This document shows positions 40,718 through 48,886 of a DNA stretch of 64,000 bases, one piece after another (position 1 is the stretch's first letter; each line of letters begins with the position of its first letter). The notes under the pieces are model-generated. The model saw only the letters and a program-made list of their open reading frames with translations, made no database searches and had not been told where the DNA came from. The position numbers and the translations under genes are program-made. This DNA is from Curtobacterium pusillum (GTDB lineage: Bacteria; Actinomycetota; Actinomycetes; Actinomycetales; Microbacteriaceae), in NCBI RefSeq assembly GCF_007680845.1, contig NZ_VEIY01000001.1, forward strand, positions 442,227 through 506,226, given 5' to 3'.

Positions 40718-42545
40718 CCGCGCGGGGCCGTACCGCCGTCTGGACGGGCATCGCGCTCGCCGCAGCCCTCGTCGTGCCCACGGCCGTGCCGAGCACCGCG
40801 TCCTGGACGGACCGGGAGTGGGCGTCCGGGGAGGTCGGCACCTCCTCGTTCGACTGCGGGACCGACGCCGGGTACTCCTCGGCCGCGTCGAGCCGCTTCC
40901 TCAGCGGCACCCTCGCCGGCGTGGACCTCGACTCGCTCGCGACCGTGCAGGGCGTCACCGTCGCGAAGACCGGCGCAGCGCCCGCTGCCGTCGAACCGGC
41001 GACCGCGCCGGAGATCGGCACCCCCCGCCCGTACGCGCAGTCGTTCGGCAACCCCCTCGACGTCGGGCTGCTGGGCGACCTCGTCGGCATCGACCTCACG
41101 GGCCTGGGGGTCGGACTGCCGGCCGGATCAGCCGGTGTCGTCAACCAGGTGGCGACGGCCTCGGGGACCGGGGACGCCGTCGCCGCGTCCGGGCTGGTCG
41201 CGGACTCGGGCGGGGTGCTCGTCACCGACACCACCCCGCCGGACCGGCTGCCCGAGCCCGCGACGGTCGGCCTCGGTCGGGCGCTCCCGGGCATCGCCGA
41301 CGTCAGCGACGTCGGGCTCGAGGTCGGCGCGGTCGGCGCGAACGCGGCGCTCGCCGGGTGCGACGCCCTGCGCGAGGACGTCTGGGGTTCCGTCGTCCAG
41401 CGCACGCTCCGGACGACCTCGACGCCGCCGTGCAGCGCGCGGTCGCGCACACCGGGGCGGTCGCCGACACCGGCACGGTGGGCGTCGAGCGGGACTACGG
41501 CATCGCGAGCCTGGACCTGCGGGTGGACAGTCCGCTCGTCGGGGAGCTCGTCACGGCCGTGGACGAGACGGTCGACCAGCTGGACGCCGAGGTCGACGCG
41601 CTCGGCGGCAGCGACGGTGTGCTCGCCCGCACGATCGGGCAGGGCGTCGTCGGCGTCCTCGGGACGCTCACCGGCGACCTCGGGCTGGGCACGCTCGGCG
41701 GCACCGTCGAGCTCACCGGTCCCGACCTCGGGGGAGCGGTGTCGCCGCTGCTGTCCGAGCCCGTCGAGGACCCCGACGGCACCCTCGCACTCGACCTGTC
41801 GGCGGGGTCGATCCGCGTCGACCTGGCGCACCTGCTCGGCGACGACGTGCACGGACTGAACGACCTGCCGCCCAACCACGAGGTGGTCCTCGACGCGGCC
41901 ACACTCGGCGCCCTCGCGGACCGGCTCGGTCAGGTCGTCGACGCCTGGGCCGCGCGGGTCACCACGGCGCTGACGACGGCGCTGGGCTCGATCCACCTCC
42001 GGATCGCCCTGGCCGCCGACCTCAGTGCGCCCCTCGTGCTCGGCATCCGGGTGCCGATCGCGACCCTGTCGGTGGGCGTGGACACCGGGATCGCCGCGCT
42101 GGTGGCCGGCCGGACGGAGCTCTCGGTCGGCGTCGCGCTCCTCGGACTCGACCTCGGCCCGCTGCTCGCGGTGGTGACCGGGCTCGCCACGACGCTGGTG
42201 CGGCCCCTGACGCACGCGGTCGTCGGGGTCCTGTCCACCGGGCTCCTCGGGCTCGTCGGCACACTCGGCACCACCGTCACGACGACCATCGGCGGCCCGG
42301 TCGTGGCCGCGACGGGCGCCGTCCTGGCGAGGTTGCCCGCCGTCCTGTCCCTGCGTGTCAACGTGCAGGAGGACCAGCGAGCCCCCGGGGTGCCCGAGGG
42401 ACTCGCGGTCACCGGGCGCTTCACCGAGACGGCACTGCGCCTCACCGTCGCCGACGCGCTCGTGCCCGGCGGGCTGGCGCACGTCGGCCTGGCCACGGCG
42501 ACCGTCGGACCGAACTCGGTGCCCCTGGTGCCGCAGCGGACGTGA
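40714..42545 (+). pseudogene. Choice-of-anchor G family protein, frameshifted
   Basis: The N-terminal part in one frame has a signal region and ASWTDREWASG, then GNPLDVGLLGDLVGIDLTGL and GVVNQVATASGTGD, features of the choice-of-anchor G family of Microbacteriaceae. At about 41385-41412 similarity moves to the -1 frame, which continues VGVERDYGIASLDLRVDSPL to a stop at 42545. Without the shift the first frame would run on in non-homologous Arg/Ser-rich sequence to 41859. A one-base deletion explains it; a sequencing error or true inactivation cannot be told apart here. Joined, the product would be about 610 residues, rich in Leu/Gly/Thr repeats. Confidence 0.75.
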
Positions 42546-42590
42546 CGGGCGCGCGCCGTGCCTCCAGGCAGTCGACGCGCACCCCCGCGG

Positions 42591-42746
42591 TCAGCGGCGC
42601 CGTGGGTCGCGCGCGGTGTCGGTGAAGAAGTCGTCGTACAGCCCGGCGCCGTCCTGCAGCTCGCCGTACTTCCAGCGCTTGCGCATCCGTCGGAACGTCT
42701 CGATGCGCACCGGATCGACGCCCGGCTGAGTCTCGTAGTTGCCCAT
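42591..42746 (-). CDS. Small protein of unknown function (51 aa)
   Basis: ATG at 42746 preceded by GGGAGGG. The product begins MGNYETQPGVDPVRIETF, continues RRMRKRWKYGELQDGAGLYD and ends DFFTDTARDPRRR. It is strongly charged, with a basic helix in the middle and aromatic residues. The codon pattern is fully G/C-biased at third positions. I do not recognise a family. It is convergent with the frameshifted surface-protein gene. Confidence 0.7.
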   Translation of the reverse strand: MGNYETQPGVDPVRIETFRRMRKRWKYGELQDGAGLYDDFFTDTARDPRRR

Positions 42747-42905
42747 GGTCCCTCCCCGTCGTCTCGGTACCCCCGGTCGGGGGCATCCGCGGCCGACGGT
42801 ACGGACGCACGGTCGTCCCGTCCGGCAAGATAGGTAGGGAACTGACCTAGCTGCGCTTGTTGGACAAACGACCGGGAAGGGATGTCACCCGCCCGTAGCC
42901 TGCCG

Positions 42906-43352
42906 TCACGGGGTCGGAGCGCCGTACTCGAGCGCCTCGACGACCCGGTCGATCAGGCGGACGTACTTCGCCCGTTCCCGTTCAGACAAGGAGGACAACA
43001 GCTCGTGCAGATGCTCGTTCGTGCTGTCCATCGCCGACGCGTAGGAGCGCTCGGTGGCGGGGGTCAGCTCGATGAACCGGCTCCGGCCGTCGTCCGGGTT
43101 CGGGACGCGGCAGAGGTGACCGGCTCGTTCCAGTCGGTCGACCGTGCCGGTGACCGCCGGTCCGCTCAGGCCGAGGTGCGACACCAGGTCCTTCACGCGC
43201 ACCTTCCGCTCCGCCGCTTCGGCACGAGCGACGTACTGCAGCACCGTGAGGTCCGTGCCCGAGATGCCGAGTCGATCACGGAGTCGACCGCGCAGCGCGC
43301 CCATCGCGGCCTCGAGCCGGGTGACAGCGGCCGTCAGGTCGATCTCGTTCAC
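42906..43352 (-). CDS. MarR-family transcriptional regulator
   Basis: 148 residues from a GTG at 43352, with GAGGGGG upstream. Winged helix: DLVSHLGLSGPAVTGTVDRL then ERAGHLCRVPNPDDGRSRFI. It is divergent from the AraC gene at 43475, with an inverted repeat between. The target and ligand are unknown. Confidence 0.86.
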   Translation of the reverse strand: MNEIDLTAAVTRLEAAMGALRGRLRDRLGISGTDLTVLQYVARAEAAERKVRVKDLVSHLGLSGPAVTGTVDRLERAGHLCRVPNPDDGRSRFIELTPATERSYASAMDSTNEHLHELLSSLSERERAKYVRLIDRVVEALEYGAPTP

Positions 43353-43389
43353 GCGGTCGCCCCCTCGGTGCGGATCCGTTCCGCGACAC

Positions 43390-43419
43390 GATACGCCGCG
43401 GGTACCCGAACAGCGTATC
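43390..43419. promoter_or_regulatory. GATACGC-N16-GCGTATC inverted repeat between MarR and AraC
   Basis: Perfect 7-base arms (43390-43396 and 43413-43419). TATCGT on the minus strand (43388-43393) could be the -10 of the MarR gene, so the left arm overlaps it. A MarR dimer site of this spacing is unusual; two separate half-sites are possible. Confidence 0.5.
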
Positions 43420-43474
43420 CAGATAACGAGACGATCGGCGGGATCCGGACAAACCGAGCGAGTCGGGGGCGGGC

Positions 43475-44461
43475 ATGACGGACGTGGTGACCGACGAGTT
43501 CGCCGATGACACATCGTCGCCCGCGACCGTCCGCTTCGAGGTCTCCGGACACCAGCCCGCGGACGCAGCACGCGACCTGGGCCGGATCCACGGCGGCGAG
43601 CGGTGGGTCGCGCGGCCCGTCGACGGGACCTTCGACTACCGGTACACCGCGCTCGGCGACGCCGAGGTCACGGTCCGGCGATCGCAGATGCACGGCACGC
43701 TGTCCGGGGTCACGGCCGTCGGGCACGACTACGTCGTGCTGTGGATGAGTGCGGGCACGGCCGAGGTCGAGCGGACCGGGGAGCGGTACACGCTCCCGCT
43801 CGAGGTCCCGGTGCTGCTGCCCCCGGACAACGAGTACGCGCTCTGGACGGCCGACTACGACCAGCGGGTCGTGCACCTCGACCGGGCGTTCGTCCAGCGC
43901 GTCGCCGTCGCGCGCGTCGGGGTCGGCGAACACGCCCTGCGCTTCGACGACCGGCACGTGCCCGACCCGGAGGCCGCGCGTCGGTGGCAGAGCGTGCTCA
44001 CGATGCTCGCCCGGTCGCTGCGGGTGGGCGGGCCGGAGTCGGCTGCGTGGCAGGGCGCCAAGACCGCAGCCGCCGAGGTGTTCCTCGAGATGTTCCCGCC
44101 GCAGGTCGACCACCTGCCGGCGGTGCTCGGGCTGCCGCGGAACGCACGACTCCGGGCCGCGGTGGAGTACATCCACGACCACGCCGCCGAACCCGTCACC
44201 ATCGCCGAGCTCTCCGCCGCGTCGGGCCTGAGCGTGCGCAGCGTGCAGGAGTCCTTCCGGCGCGTGTTCGACGTGTCCCCGCTGACGTACCTGCGGCACG
44301 TGCGGCTCGACCGCGTGCGCGCGGAGCTGCTCGAGGCGGACGCCCAGGTCGGTGCCGTCGGGGACGTCGCGCGACGGTGGGGGTTCGCCCACCTCGGGCG
44401 GTTCTCGGCGTCCTACGCGGAGCGCTTCGGCGAGTACCCGAAGCAGACGCTGCGCCGCTGA
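43475..44461 (+). CDS. AraC-family transcriptional regulator
   Basis: 328 residues. The sensor half has DYRYTALGDAEVTVRRS and TADYDQRVVHLDR; the DNA-binding half has PVTIAELSAASGLSVRSVQE and VARRWGFAHLGRFSASYAER, ending GEYPKQTLRR. The same order of motifs and length as the AraC at 30913 show common ancestry. A G-rich ribosome-binding site (GGGGGCGGG) is just before the ATG. It is divergent from a MarR gene. Confidence 0.9.
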   Translation: MTDVVTDEFADDTSSPATVRFEVSGHQPADAARDLGRIHGGERWVARPVDGTFDYRYTALGDAEVTVRRSQMHGTLSGVTAVGHDYVVLWMSAGTAEVERTGERYTLPLEVPVLLPPDNEYALWTADYDQRVVHLDRAFVQRVAVARVGVGEHALRFDDRHVPDPEAARRWQSVLTMLARSLRVGGPESAAWQGAKTAAAEVFLEMFPPQVDHLPAVLGLPRNARLRAAVEYIHDHAAEPVTIAELSAASGLSVRSVQESFRRVFDVSPLTYLRHVRLDRVRAELLEADAQVGAVGDVARRWGFAHLGRFSASYAERFGEYPKQTLRR

Positions 44462-44500
44462 CGGGGTGCTCCGCGGCCGGCCGCGCTCGGCCCGCCGGGG

Positions 44501-45535
44501 TCAGGGCGTGGTCGGCGCGGGGCCCGTGCTCCGGCGGACGCGCAGCGTCGTGGGCAACCGGACGTGGTCGGACGACTGCTCCCCGCGCAGCATCGTGAGG
44601 AGCATCTCGACCGCGCGCGACCCGAGCTCGGTGAGCGGTTGCGCGACCGTGGTCAGCGGTGGCTCGGTGCTCGATGCCTGCGGCACGTCGTCGAAACCGA
44701 CCACCGACAGGTCGGCCGGCACGCGCAGGCCGAGGCCGGCGGCCGCGCGGAGCACGCCGACGGCGGAGGAGTCGTTCGCGGCGAACACCGCGGTGGGCCG
44801 GTCGGCCGTGGCGAGGAGTTCGTGGGCGACCGCGGCGGACTGGTCCTCCTGGTACCCGCCGTCCCGCACGAGTCGCTCGTCCACGGGGATCCCCGCGGCG
44901 ACGAGCGCGCGACGGTACCCGGCCTCGCGCAGTTGGGCGGAGGCGAGGTCGGCGCGACCCCGCACGTGCGCGATCCGGGTGTGCCCGAGCGCGAGGAGGT
45001 GCTCGACCGCCTGGACGGCCCCGTCCTCGTTGTCGGCGTCGACCGTGGCGTGCCCTTCCGGCCCGGTGTGCGGGTCGATGGCGACGACGGGGATCGACGA
45101 GCTCGACAGTGCCGTGGTGGGCGTCACCACGATGGCGCCGTCGATGAGGGTGCCGGAGAGGCGGGAGAGCGAACGCCGCTCCCACCCCGGTTGGTCGGCG
45201 CCCGTGACGAGTCCCGCGTAGGCGAGCAGTTCGTAGCCGGTCCCGGTGGTGGCGCGGGAGATCCCGCGGAGGAGCTCGGTGGAGAACGGTTCGAACTCGG
45301 GGACCAGGATGCCGACGACCCCGGTCCGGGAACTCCGGAGGCTCCTGGCCACGAGGGACGTCTCGTACCCGAGCTCCTCGACCACCTGCTGCACGCGGAG
45401 CATCGTCGCCGACGCCACGCCGTCCCGCTGGTTGATCACCTTCGACACCGTGGGGATCGAGACCCCGGCGGCGCGGGCGACGTCCGCGATCGTGACCCGG
45501 CCGGCTCCGGGACGCATGCCCAGGGCCGTGTCCAT
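44501..45535 (-). CDS. LacI-family transcriptional regulator of the GH3 operon
   Basis: 344 residues. Headpiece: VTIADVARAAGVSIPTVSKV then INQRDGVASATMLRVQQVVE, hinge VARSLRSSRTG. The effector domain ends SVVGFDDVPQASSTEPPLTT, a standard LacI/GalR feature. It is divergent from the second sugar importer and GH3 gene. TACGGT (minus strand, 45542-45547) is 6 bases before the ATG at 45535, which fits leaderless transcription and fixes the start. Confidence 0.92.
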   Translation of the reverse strand: MDTALGMRPGAGRVTIADVARAAGVSIPTVSKVINQRDGVASATMLRVQQVVEELGYETSLVARSLRSSRTGVVGILVPEFEPFSTELLRGISRATTGTGYELLAYAGLVTGADQPGWERRSLSRLSGTLIDGAIVVTPTTALSSSSIPVVAIDPHTGPEGHATVDADNEDGAVQAVEHLLALGHTRIAHVRGRADLASAQLREAGYRRALVAAGIPVDERLVRDGGYQEDQSAAVAHELLATADRPTAVFAANDSSAVGVLRAAAGLGLRVPADLSVVGFDDVPQASSTEPPLTTVAQPLTELGSRAVEMLLTMLRGEQSSDHVRLPTTLRVRRSTGPAPTTP

Positions 45536-45541
45536 GTGCTC

Positions 45542-45624
45542 ACCGTACCGCTGCCCCGGCGCGGAATCGGTAAAGAAAACGTTATCGATATCGATTGACA
45601 ACGGTCCCGGACACCTGGCACGCT
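45542..45624. promoter_or_regulatory. LacI/ABC divergent promoter with ATCGATATCGAT operator
   Basis: ATCGATATCGAT (45584-45595) is a perfect 12-base palindrome preceded by AACGTT. It abuts a perfect -35 TTGACA (45595-45600); CACGCT (45619-45624) fits as -10 after 18 bases for the binding-protein gene. TACGGT (minus, 45542-45547) is the leaderless -10 of the lacI-type gene. Confidence 0.75.
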
Positions 45625-45682
45625 CTCCGCAGCGGCAGTCGATGTCGCTGCATGTCAACGACGACACTCGAGGAGTTCCACG

Positions 45683-46978
45683 ATGACGAGGAAGATCCGT
45701 GCCGCGGCAGCCATCGCGCTGATCGGGGCGACAGCACTGGTGGCCGCAGGCTGCTCGACAGGGAGCGACGCCGCGAGCGGTGACGGCAAGGTCACGATGA
45801 CCTTCTGGCACAACTCGACGACCGGTCCCGGCAAGGCGTTCTGGGAGAAGACCGTCAAGGACTTCGAGGCGAAGAACCCGAACGTCACCATCAAGATCCA
45901 GGCGATCCAGAACGAGGACCTGGACGGCAAGCTCCAGACCGCCCTCAACTCCGGTTCGGCCCCCGACGTGTTCCTGCAGCGCGGCGGCGGCAAGATGGCC
46001 GCCATGGTCAACGCCGGCCAGCTGATGGACATCTCCGGCTCGATCGGCAAGACCGCGAAGAGCGAGATCAGCGACGGCGCGTTCGGTGGGTACAAGCAGG
46101 ACGGGAAGACGTGGGCCATGCCGGTCGACGTCAACCCCGAGGGCATCTGGTACAGCCAGGACCTCTTCGAGCAGGCCGGCATCAAGGGCACGCCCACCAC
46201 GATGGACGAGCTCAACGCCGACATCCAGAAGCTCAAGGACGCGAACATCCAGCCGGTCGCCGTGGGCGCCAAGGACGCCTGGCCGGCAGCGCACTGGTAC
46301 TACAACTTCGCGCTCCGCGCCTGCAGCGAGAGCACCCTGACCAAGACCGCCCAGGACCTCAAGTTCACGAACGCCTGCTGGACGCAGGCGGGCAAGGACA
46401 CCAAGGCGTTCTTCGACACGAAGCCGTTCAACGACGGCTACCTCACCACCGCAGCCCAGCAGGGTGCCGGCAGCTCCGCCGGTCTCGTCGCGAACCACAA
46501 GGCCGCGATGGAGCTCATGGGCGCCTGGGACCCGGGCGTGATCTCCTCGCTCACCCCGGACGGCAAGCCCCTCGCCGACCTCGGCTTCTTCCCGTTCCCG
46601 GAGGTCTCCGGCGGCAAGGGCGCACCCGGCTCGATGATGGGCGCCGTCGACGGCTACTCCTGCTCGGCCAAGGCCCCGAAGAAGGCCTGCACCGACTTCC
46701 TCAACTACATGACCGAGAAGCCCGTGCAGGAGGCCTACTACAAGGCCTTCAACGCGATCCCGGCGAACCAGTCGGCGCAGTCCGTCGTCACCGAGCCGTA
46801 CCTGAAGAGCGTCCTCGAGGCGTACAACAAGGCGCCGTTCGTGTCGAACTACCTCGACACCGTCTACGGGCAGAACGTCGGCAACGCCCTCAACACGAGC
46901 GTCGTCAACCTGCTCGCCGGCAAGGGGTCCGTCTCCGACATCGTGTCGACCGTCAACCAGGCCGCATCGAAGGGCTGA
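45683..46978 (+). CDS. Sugar ABC transporter substrate-binding lipoprotein
   Basis: 431 residues. Lipobox LVAAGC with Cys24 as lipid attachment. The mature part has VTMTFWHNSTTGPGKAFWEK, DVFLQRGGGKMAAMVNAGQL and KAAMELMGAWDPGV, standard for CUT1 oligosaccharide-binding proteins. Four further Cys (RACSES, ACWTQ, YSCSA, KACTD) could form two disulfides. It is the first gene of the operon ending in a GH3 enzyme, so a beta-linked oligosaccharide is the likely ligand. GAGGAG precedes the ATG. Confidence 0.93.
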   Translation: MTRKIRAAAAIALIGATALVAAGCSTGSDAASGDGKVTMTFWHNSTTGPGKAFWEKTVKDFEAKNPNVTIKIQAIQNEDLDGKLQTALNSGSAPDVFLQRGGGKMAAMVNAGQLMDISGSIGKTAKSEISDGAFGGYKQDGKTWAMPVDVNPEGIWYSQDLFEQAGIKGTPTTMDELNADIQKLKDANIQPVAVGAKDAWPAAHWYYNFALRACSESTLTKTAQDLKFTNACWTQAGKDTKAFFDTKPFNDGYLTTAAQQGAGSSAGLVANHKAAMELMGAWDPGVISSLTPDGKPLADLGFFPFPEVSGGKGAPGSMMGAVDGYSCSAKAPKKACTDFLNYMTEKPVQEAYYKAFNAIPANQSAQSVVTEPYLKSVLEAYNKAPFVSNYLDTVYGQNVGNALNTSVVNLLAGKGSVSDIVSTVNQAASKG

Positions 46979-46985
46979 GCCACCT

Positions 46986-48014
46986 ATGACCACCTCCGTC
47001 GCACCCCGCTCCCCGGAACGATCCGGAGACGCGCGGTCCGGGGCCGGTCGTCCGCAGACCGGGGCCGACGGTTCGCCGTCGGCCCCGGTCCGCCGGGCCC
47101 GCAAGGGCACGGACGTCCGCACCCGGGTCGAGATAGCCGTCCTCGCCGGACCGGCCACGATCATGTTCGTCGGGTTCGTGATCCTGCCCGTCGCACTCGC
47201 CGCCTACTACGGCTTCTACAAGTGGCAGGGCTACGGCACCCCCACCGACTTCGTCGGTCTCCAGAACTACGCGGTGATCTTCACCGACCCGGACTTCCGC
47301 GGCGTGCTCTGGCACAACCTCTTCATCGTGGTCGGATCCCTCCTCGTGCAGGGGCCGGTCGCGATCATCCTCGCGCTGCTGCTCAACCAGCGGATCCGCG
47401 GCCGCGGCCTCATCCGCGTGCTCATCTTCCTGCCGTACGTCATCTCCGAGGTGATCGTCGGGACGGGCTGGAGCCTCATGCTGCAGTCCAGCGGCGCCGT
47501 CAACGACCTGCTGCAGGCGGTCGGGCTCGGCGCCCTCCGCGCCGACTGGCTGTCGAACCCGGACATCGCGATCTGGACCCTCCTCGCGATCATCTCGTGG
47601 AAGTACATCGGCTTCGCGGTGATCCTGTTCCTCGCCGGTCTGCAGAGCATCCCCGAGGAGCTCTTCGAGGCCGCGCAGCTCGACGGCGCGAGCTACTGGC
47701 AGATGCAGCGGCGGATCACCCTGCCGCTCCTCGGCCCGACCGTCCGCATCTGGGCGTTCCTGTCGATCATCGGGTCGCTGCAGCTCTTCGACCTCGTGTA
47801 CATCATCTGGGGTCAGTACATCGCCGCGACCGCCGGCACCTCGACGATGGCGACGTACATGGTCTCCAACGGGCGCCTGTCCGGGAACTACGGGTACGGC
47901 AACGCCGTCGCCGTGGTCATCTTCCTCATCTCGCTGGTCGTCGCCCTCGTCTACCAGCGGTTCGTCCTGCGCCGCGACACCGCCGGCGCCCTCACCGAGA
48001 AGGGCGACCGATGA
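46986..48014 (+). CDS. Carbohydrate ABC transporter permease (MalF-like)
   Basis: 342 residues. A long disordered N-terminus of about 45 residues (PERSGDARSGAGRPQTGADG and onward) precedes six TM segments. EAA loop: PEELFEAAQLDGASYWQMQR. It follows the binding-protein gene by 7 bases and overlaps the next permease gene by ATGA. It forms the channel with the MalG-like partner; no ATPase gene is present here. Confidence 0.93.
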   Translation: MTTSVAPRSPERSGDARSGAGRPQTGADGSPSAPVRRARKGTDVRTRVEIAVLAGPATIMFVGFVILPVALAAYYGFYKWQGYGTPTDFVGLQNYAVIFTDPDFRGVLWHNLFIVVGSLLVQGPVAIILALLLNQRIRGRGLIRVLIFLPYVISEVIVGTGWSLMLQSSGAVNDLLQAVGLGALRADWLSNPDIAIWTLLAIISWKYIGFAVILFLAGLQSIPEELFEAAQLDGASYWQMQRRITLPLLGPTVRIWAFLSIIGSLQLFDLVYIIWGQYIAATAGTSTMATYMVSNGRLSGNYGYGNAVAVVIFLISLVVALVYQRFVLRRDTAGALTEKGDR

Positions 48015-48886
48015 CCGCCACCGCCTCCATCGTCGCGCCGAAGCGCCGCCCCCGGGAATCCGGGCCGGTGCGCCGCGAACGCAACCTCGGCACGTACTTC
48101 ATCGCGGTGCTCTTCATCGCGGTGTGCGTCGGCCCGGTGCTGTACATCGTGCTCGGCGGGTTCCGGAGCAACTCGCAGATCACCGCGAGCCCCGCCGGCC
48201 TCCCGAACCCCTGGCAGATCGGGAACTACGTCTCGGTGCTCTCCAGCGGGGTGTTCTGGCAGCAGCTCGGCAACTCCGTGATCGCCGGCGTCGCCACCAC
48301 GCTCGGCGTCGTCGTGCTCGGCCTCATGGTGAGCTACGTCCTCGCCCGCTACCGGTTCCGCGGTCGCGGCGCGCTGTACTCCCTGTTCGCGGCGGGCCTG
48401 ATGTTCCCGATCACCGTCGCGATCACGCCGCTGTACCTGCTCGTCAAGGACCTCGGTCTGACGAACAGCCTCGCCGGGGTGATCCTGCCGCAGATCGCGT
48501 TCGCGCTGCCGACGACCGTCATCATCCTCGTGCCGTTCCTCCGGGCGATCCCGGACGAGCTCGAGGAGGCCGCCGCGATCGACGGTGCGAGCCGGCTCGG
48601 GTTCTTCTTCCGGATGGTCGTGCCGCTGTCGCTGCCCGGCGTCGTCACGGTCGGGATCCTCGCGTTCATCGGCAGCTGGAACAGCTACATCCTGCCGCTG
48701 TTCATCCTCAACGACGCGTCGGCGTACACGCTGCCCCTCGGCGTCCAGGCGTTCTCGTCGCAGTACTCCGTCGACACCGCCAAGGTCCTCGCATTCACCT
48801 CGCTGTCGATGATCCCGGCGCTCGTGTTCTTCGCCGTGTTCCAGCGCCGCATCGTCGGCGGCCTGACCGGGGCGGTCAAGGGATGA
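48011..48886 (+). CDS. Carbohydrate ABC transporter permease (MalG-like)
   Basis: 291 residues from the ATG at 48011. Six TM segments; EAA loop PDELEEAAAIDGASRLGFFF; the C-terminus ends RRIVGGLTGAVKG, as usual for CUT1 MalG-type subunits. Both ends overlap the neighbouring genes by ATGA, so the operon is translationally coupled from permease to glycosidase. Confidence 0.93.
   Translation: MTATASIVAPKRRPRESGPVRRERNLGTYFIAVLFIAVCVGPVLYIVLGGFRSNSQITASPAGLPNPWQIGNYVSVLSSGVFWQQLGNSVIAGVATTLGVVVLGLMVSYVLARYRFRGRGALYSLFAAGLMFPITVAITPLYLLVKDLGLTNSLAGVILPQIAFALPTTVIILVPFLRAIPDELEEAAAIDGASRLGFFFRMVVPLSLPGVVTVGILAFIGSWNSYILPLFILNDASAYTLPLGVQAFSSQYSVDTAKVLAFTSLSMIPALVFFAVFQRRIVGGLTGAVKG

Noticed and set aside
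41376..41415. Programmed -1 frameshifting in the choice-of-anchor G gene
   Set aside because: No X-XXY-YYZ slippery heptamer, upstream ribosome-binding-like stimulator or downstream hairpin was convincing; a plain indel is simpler.
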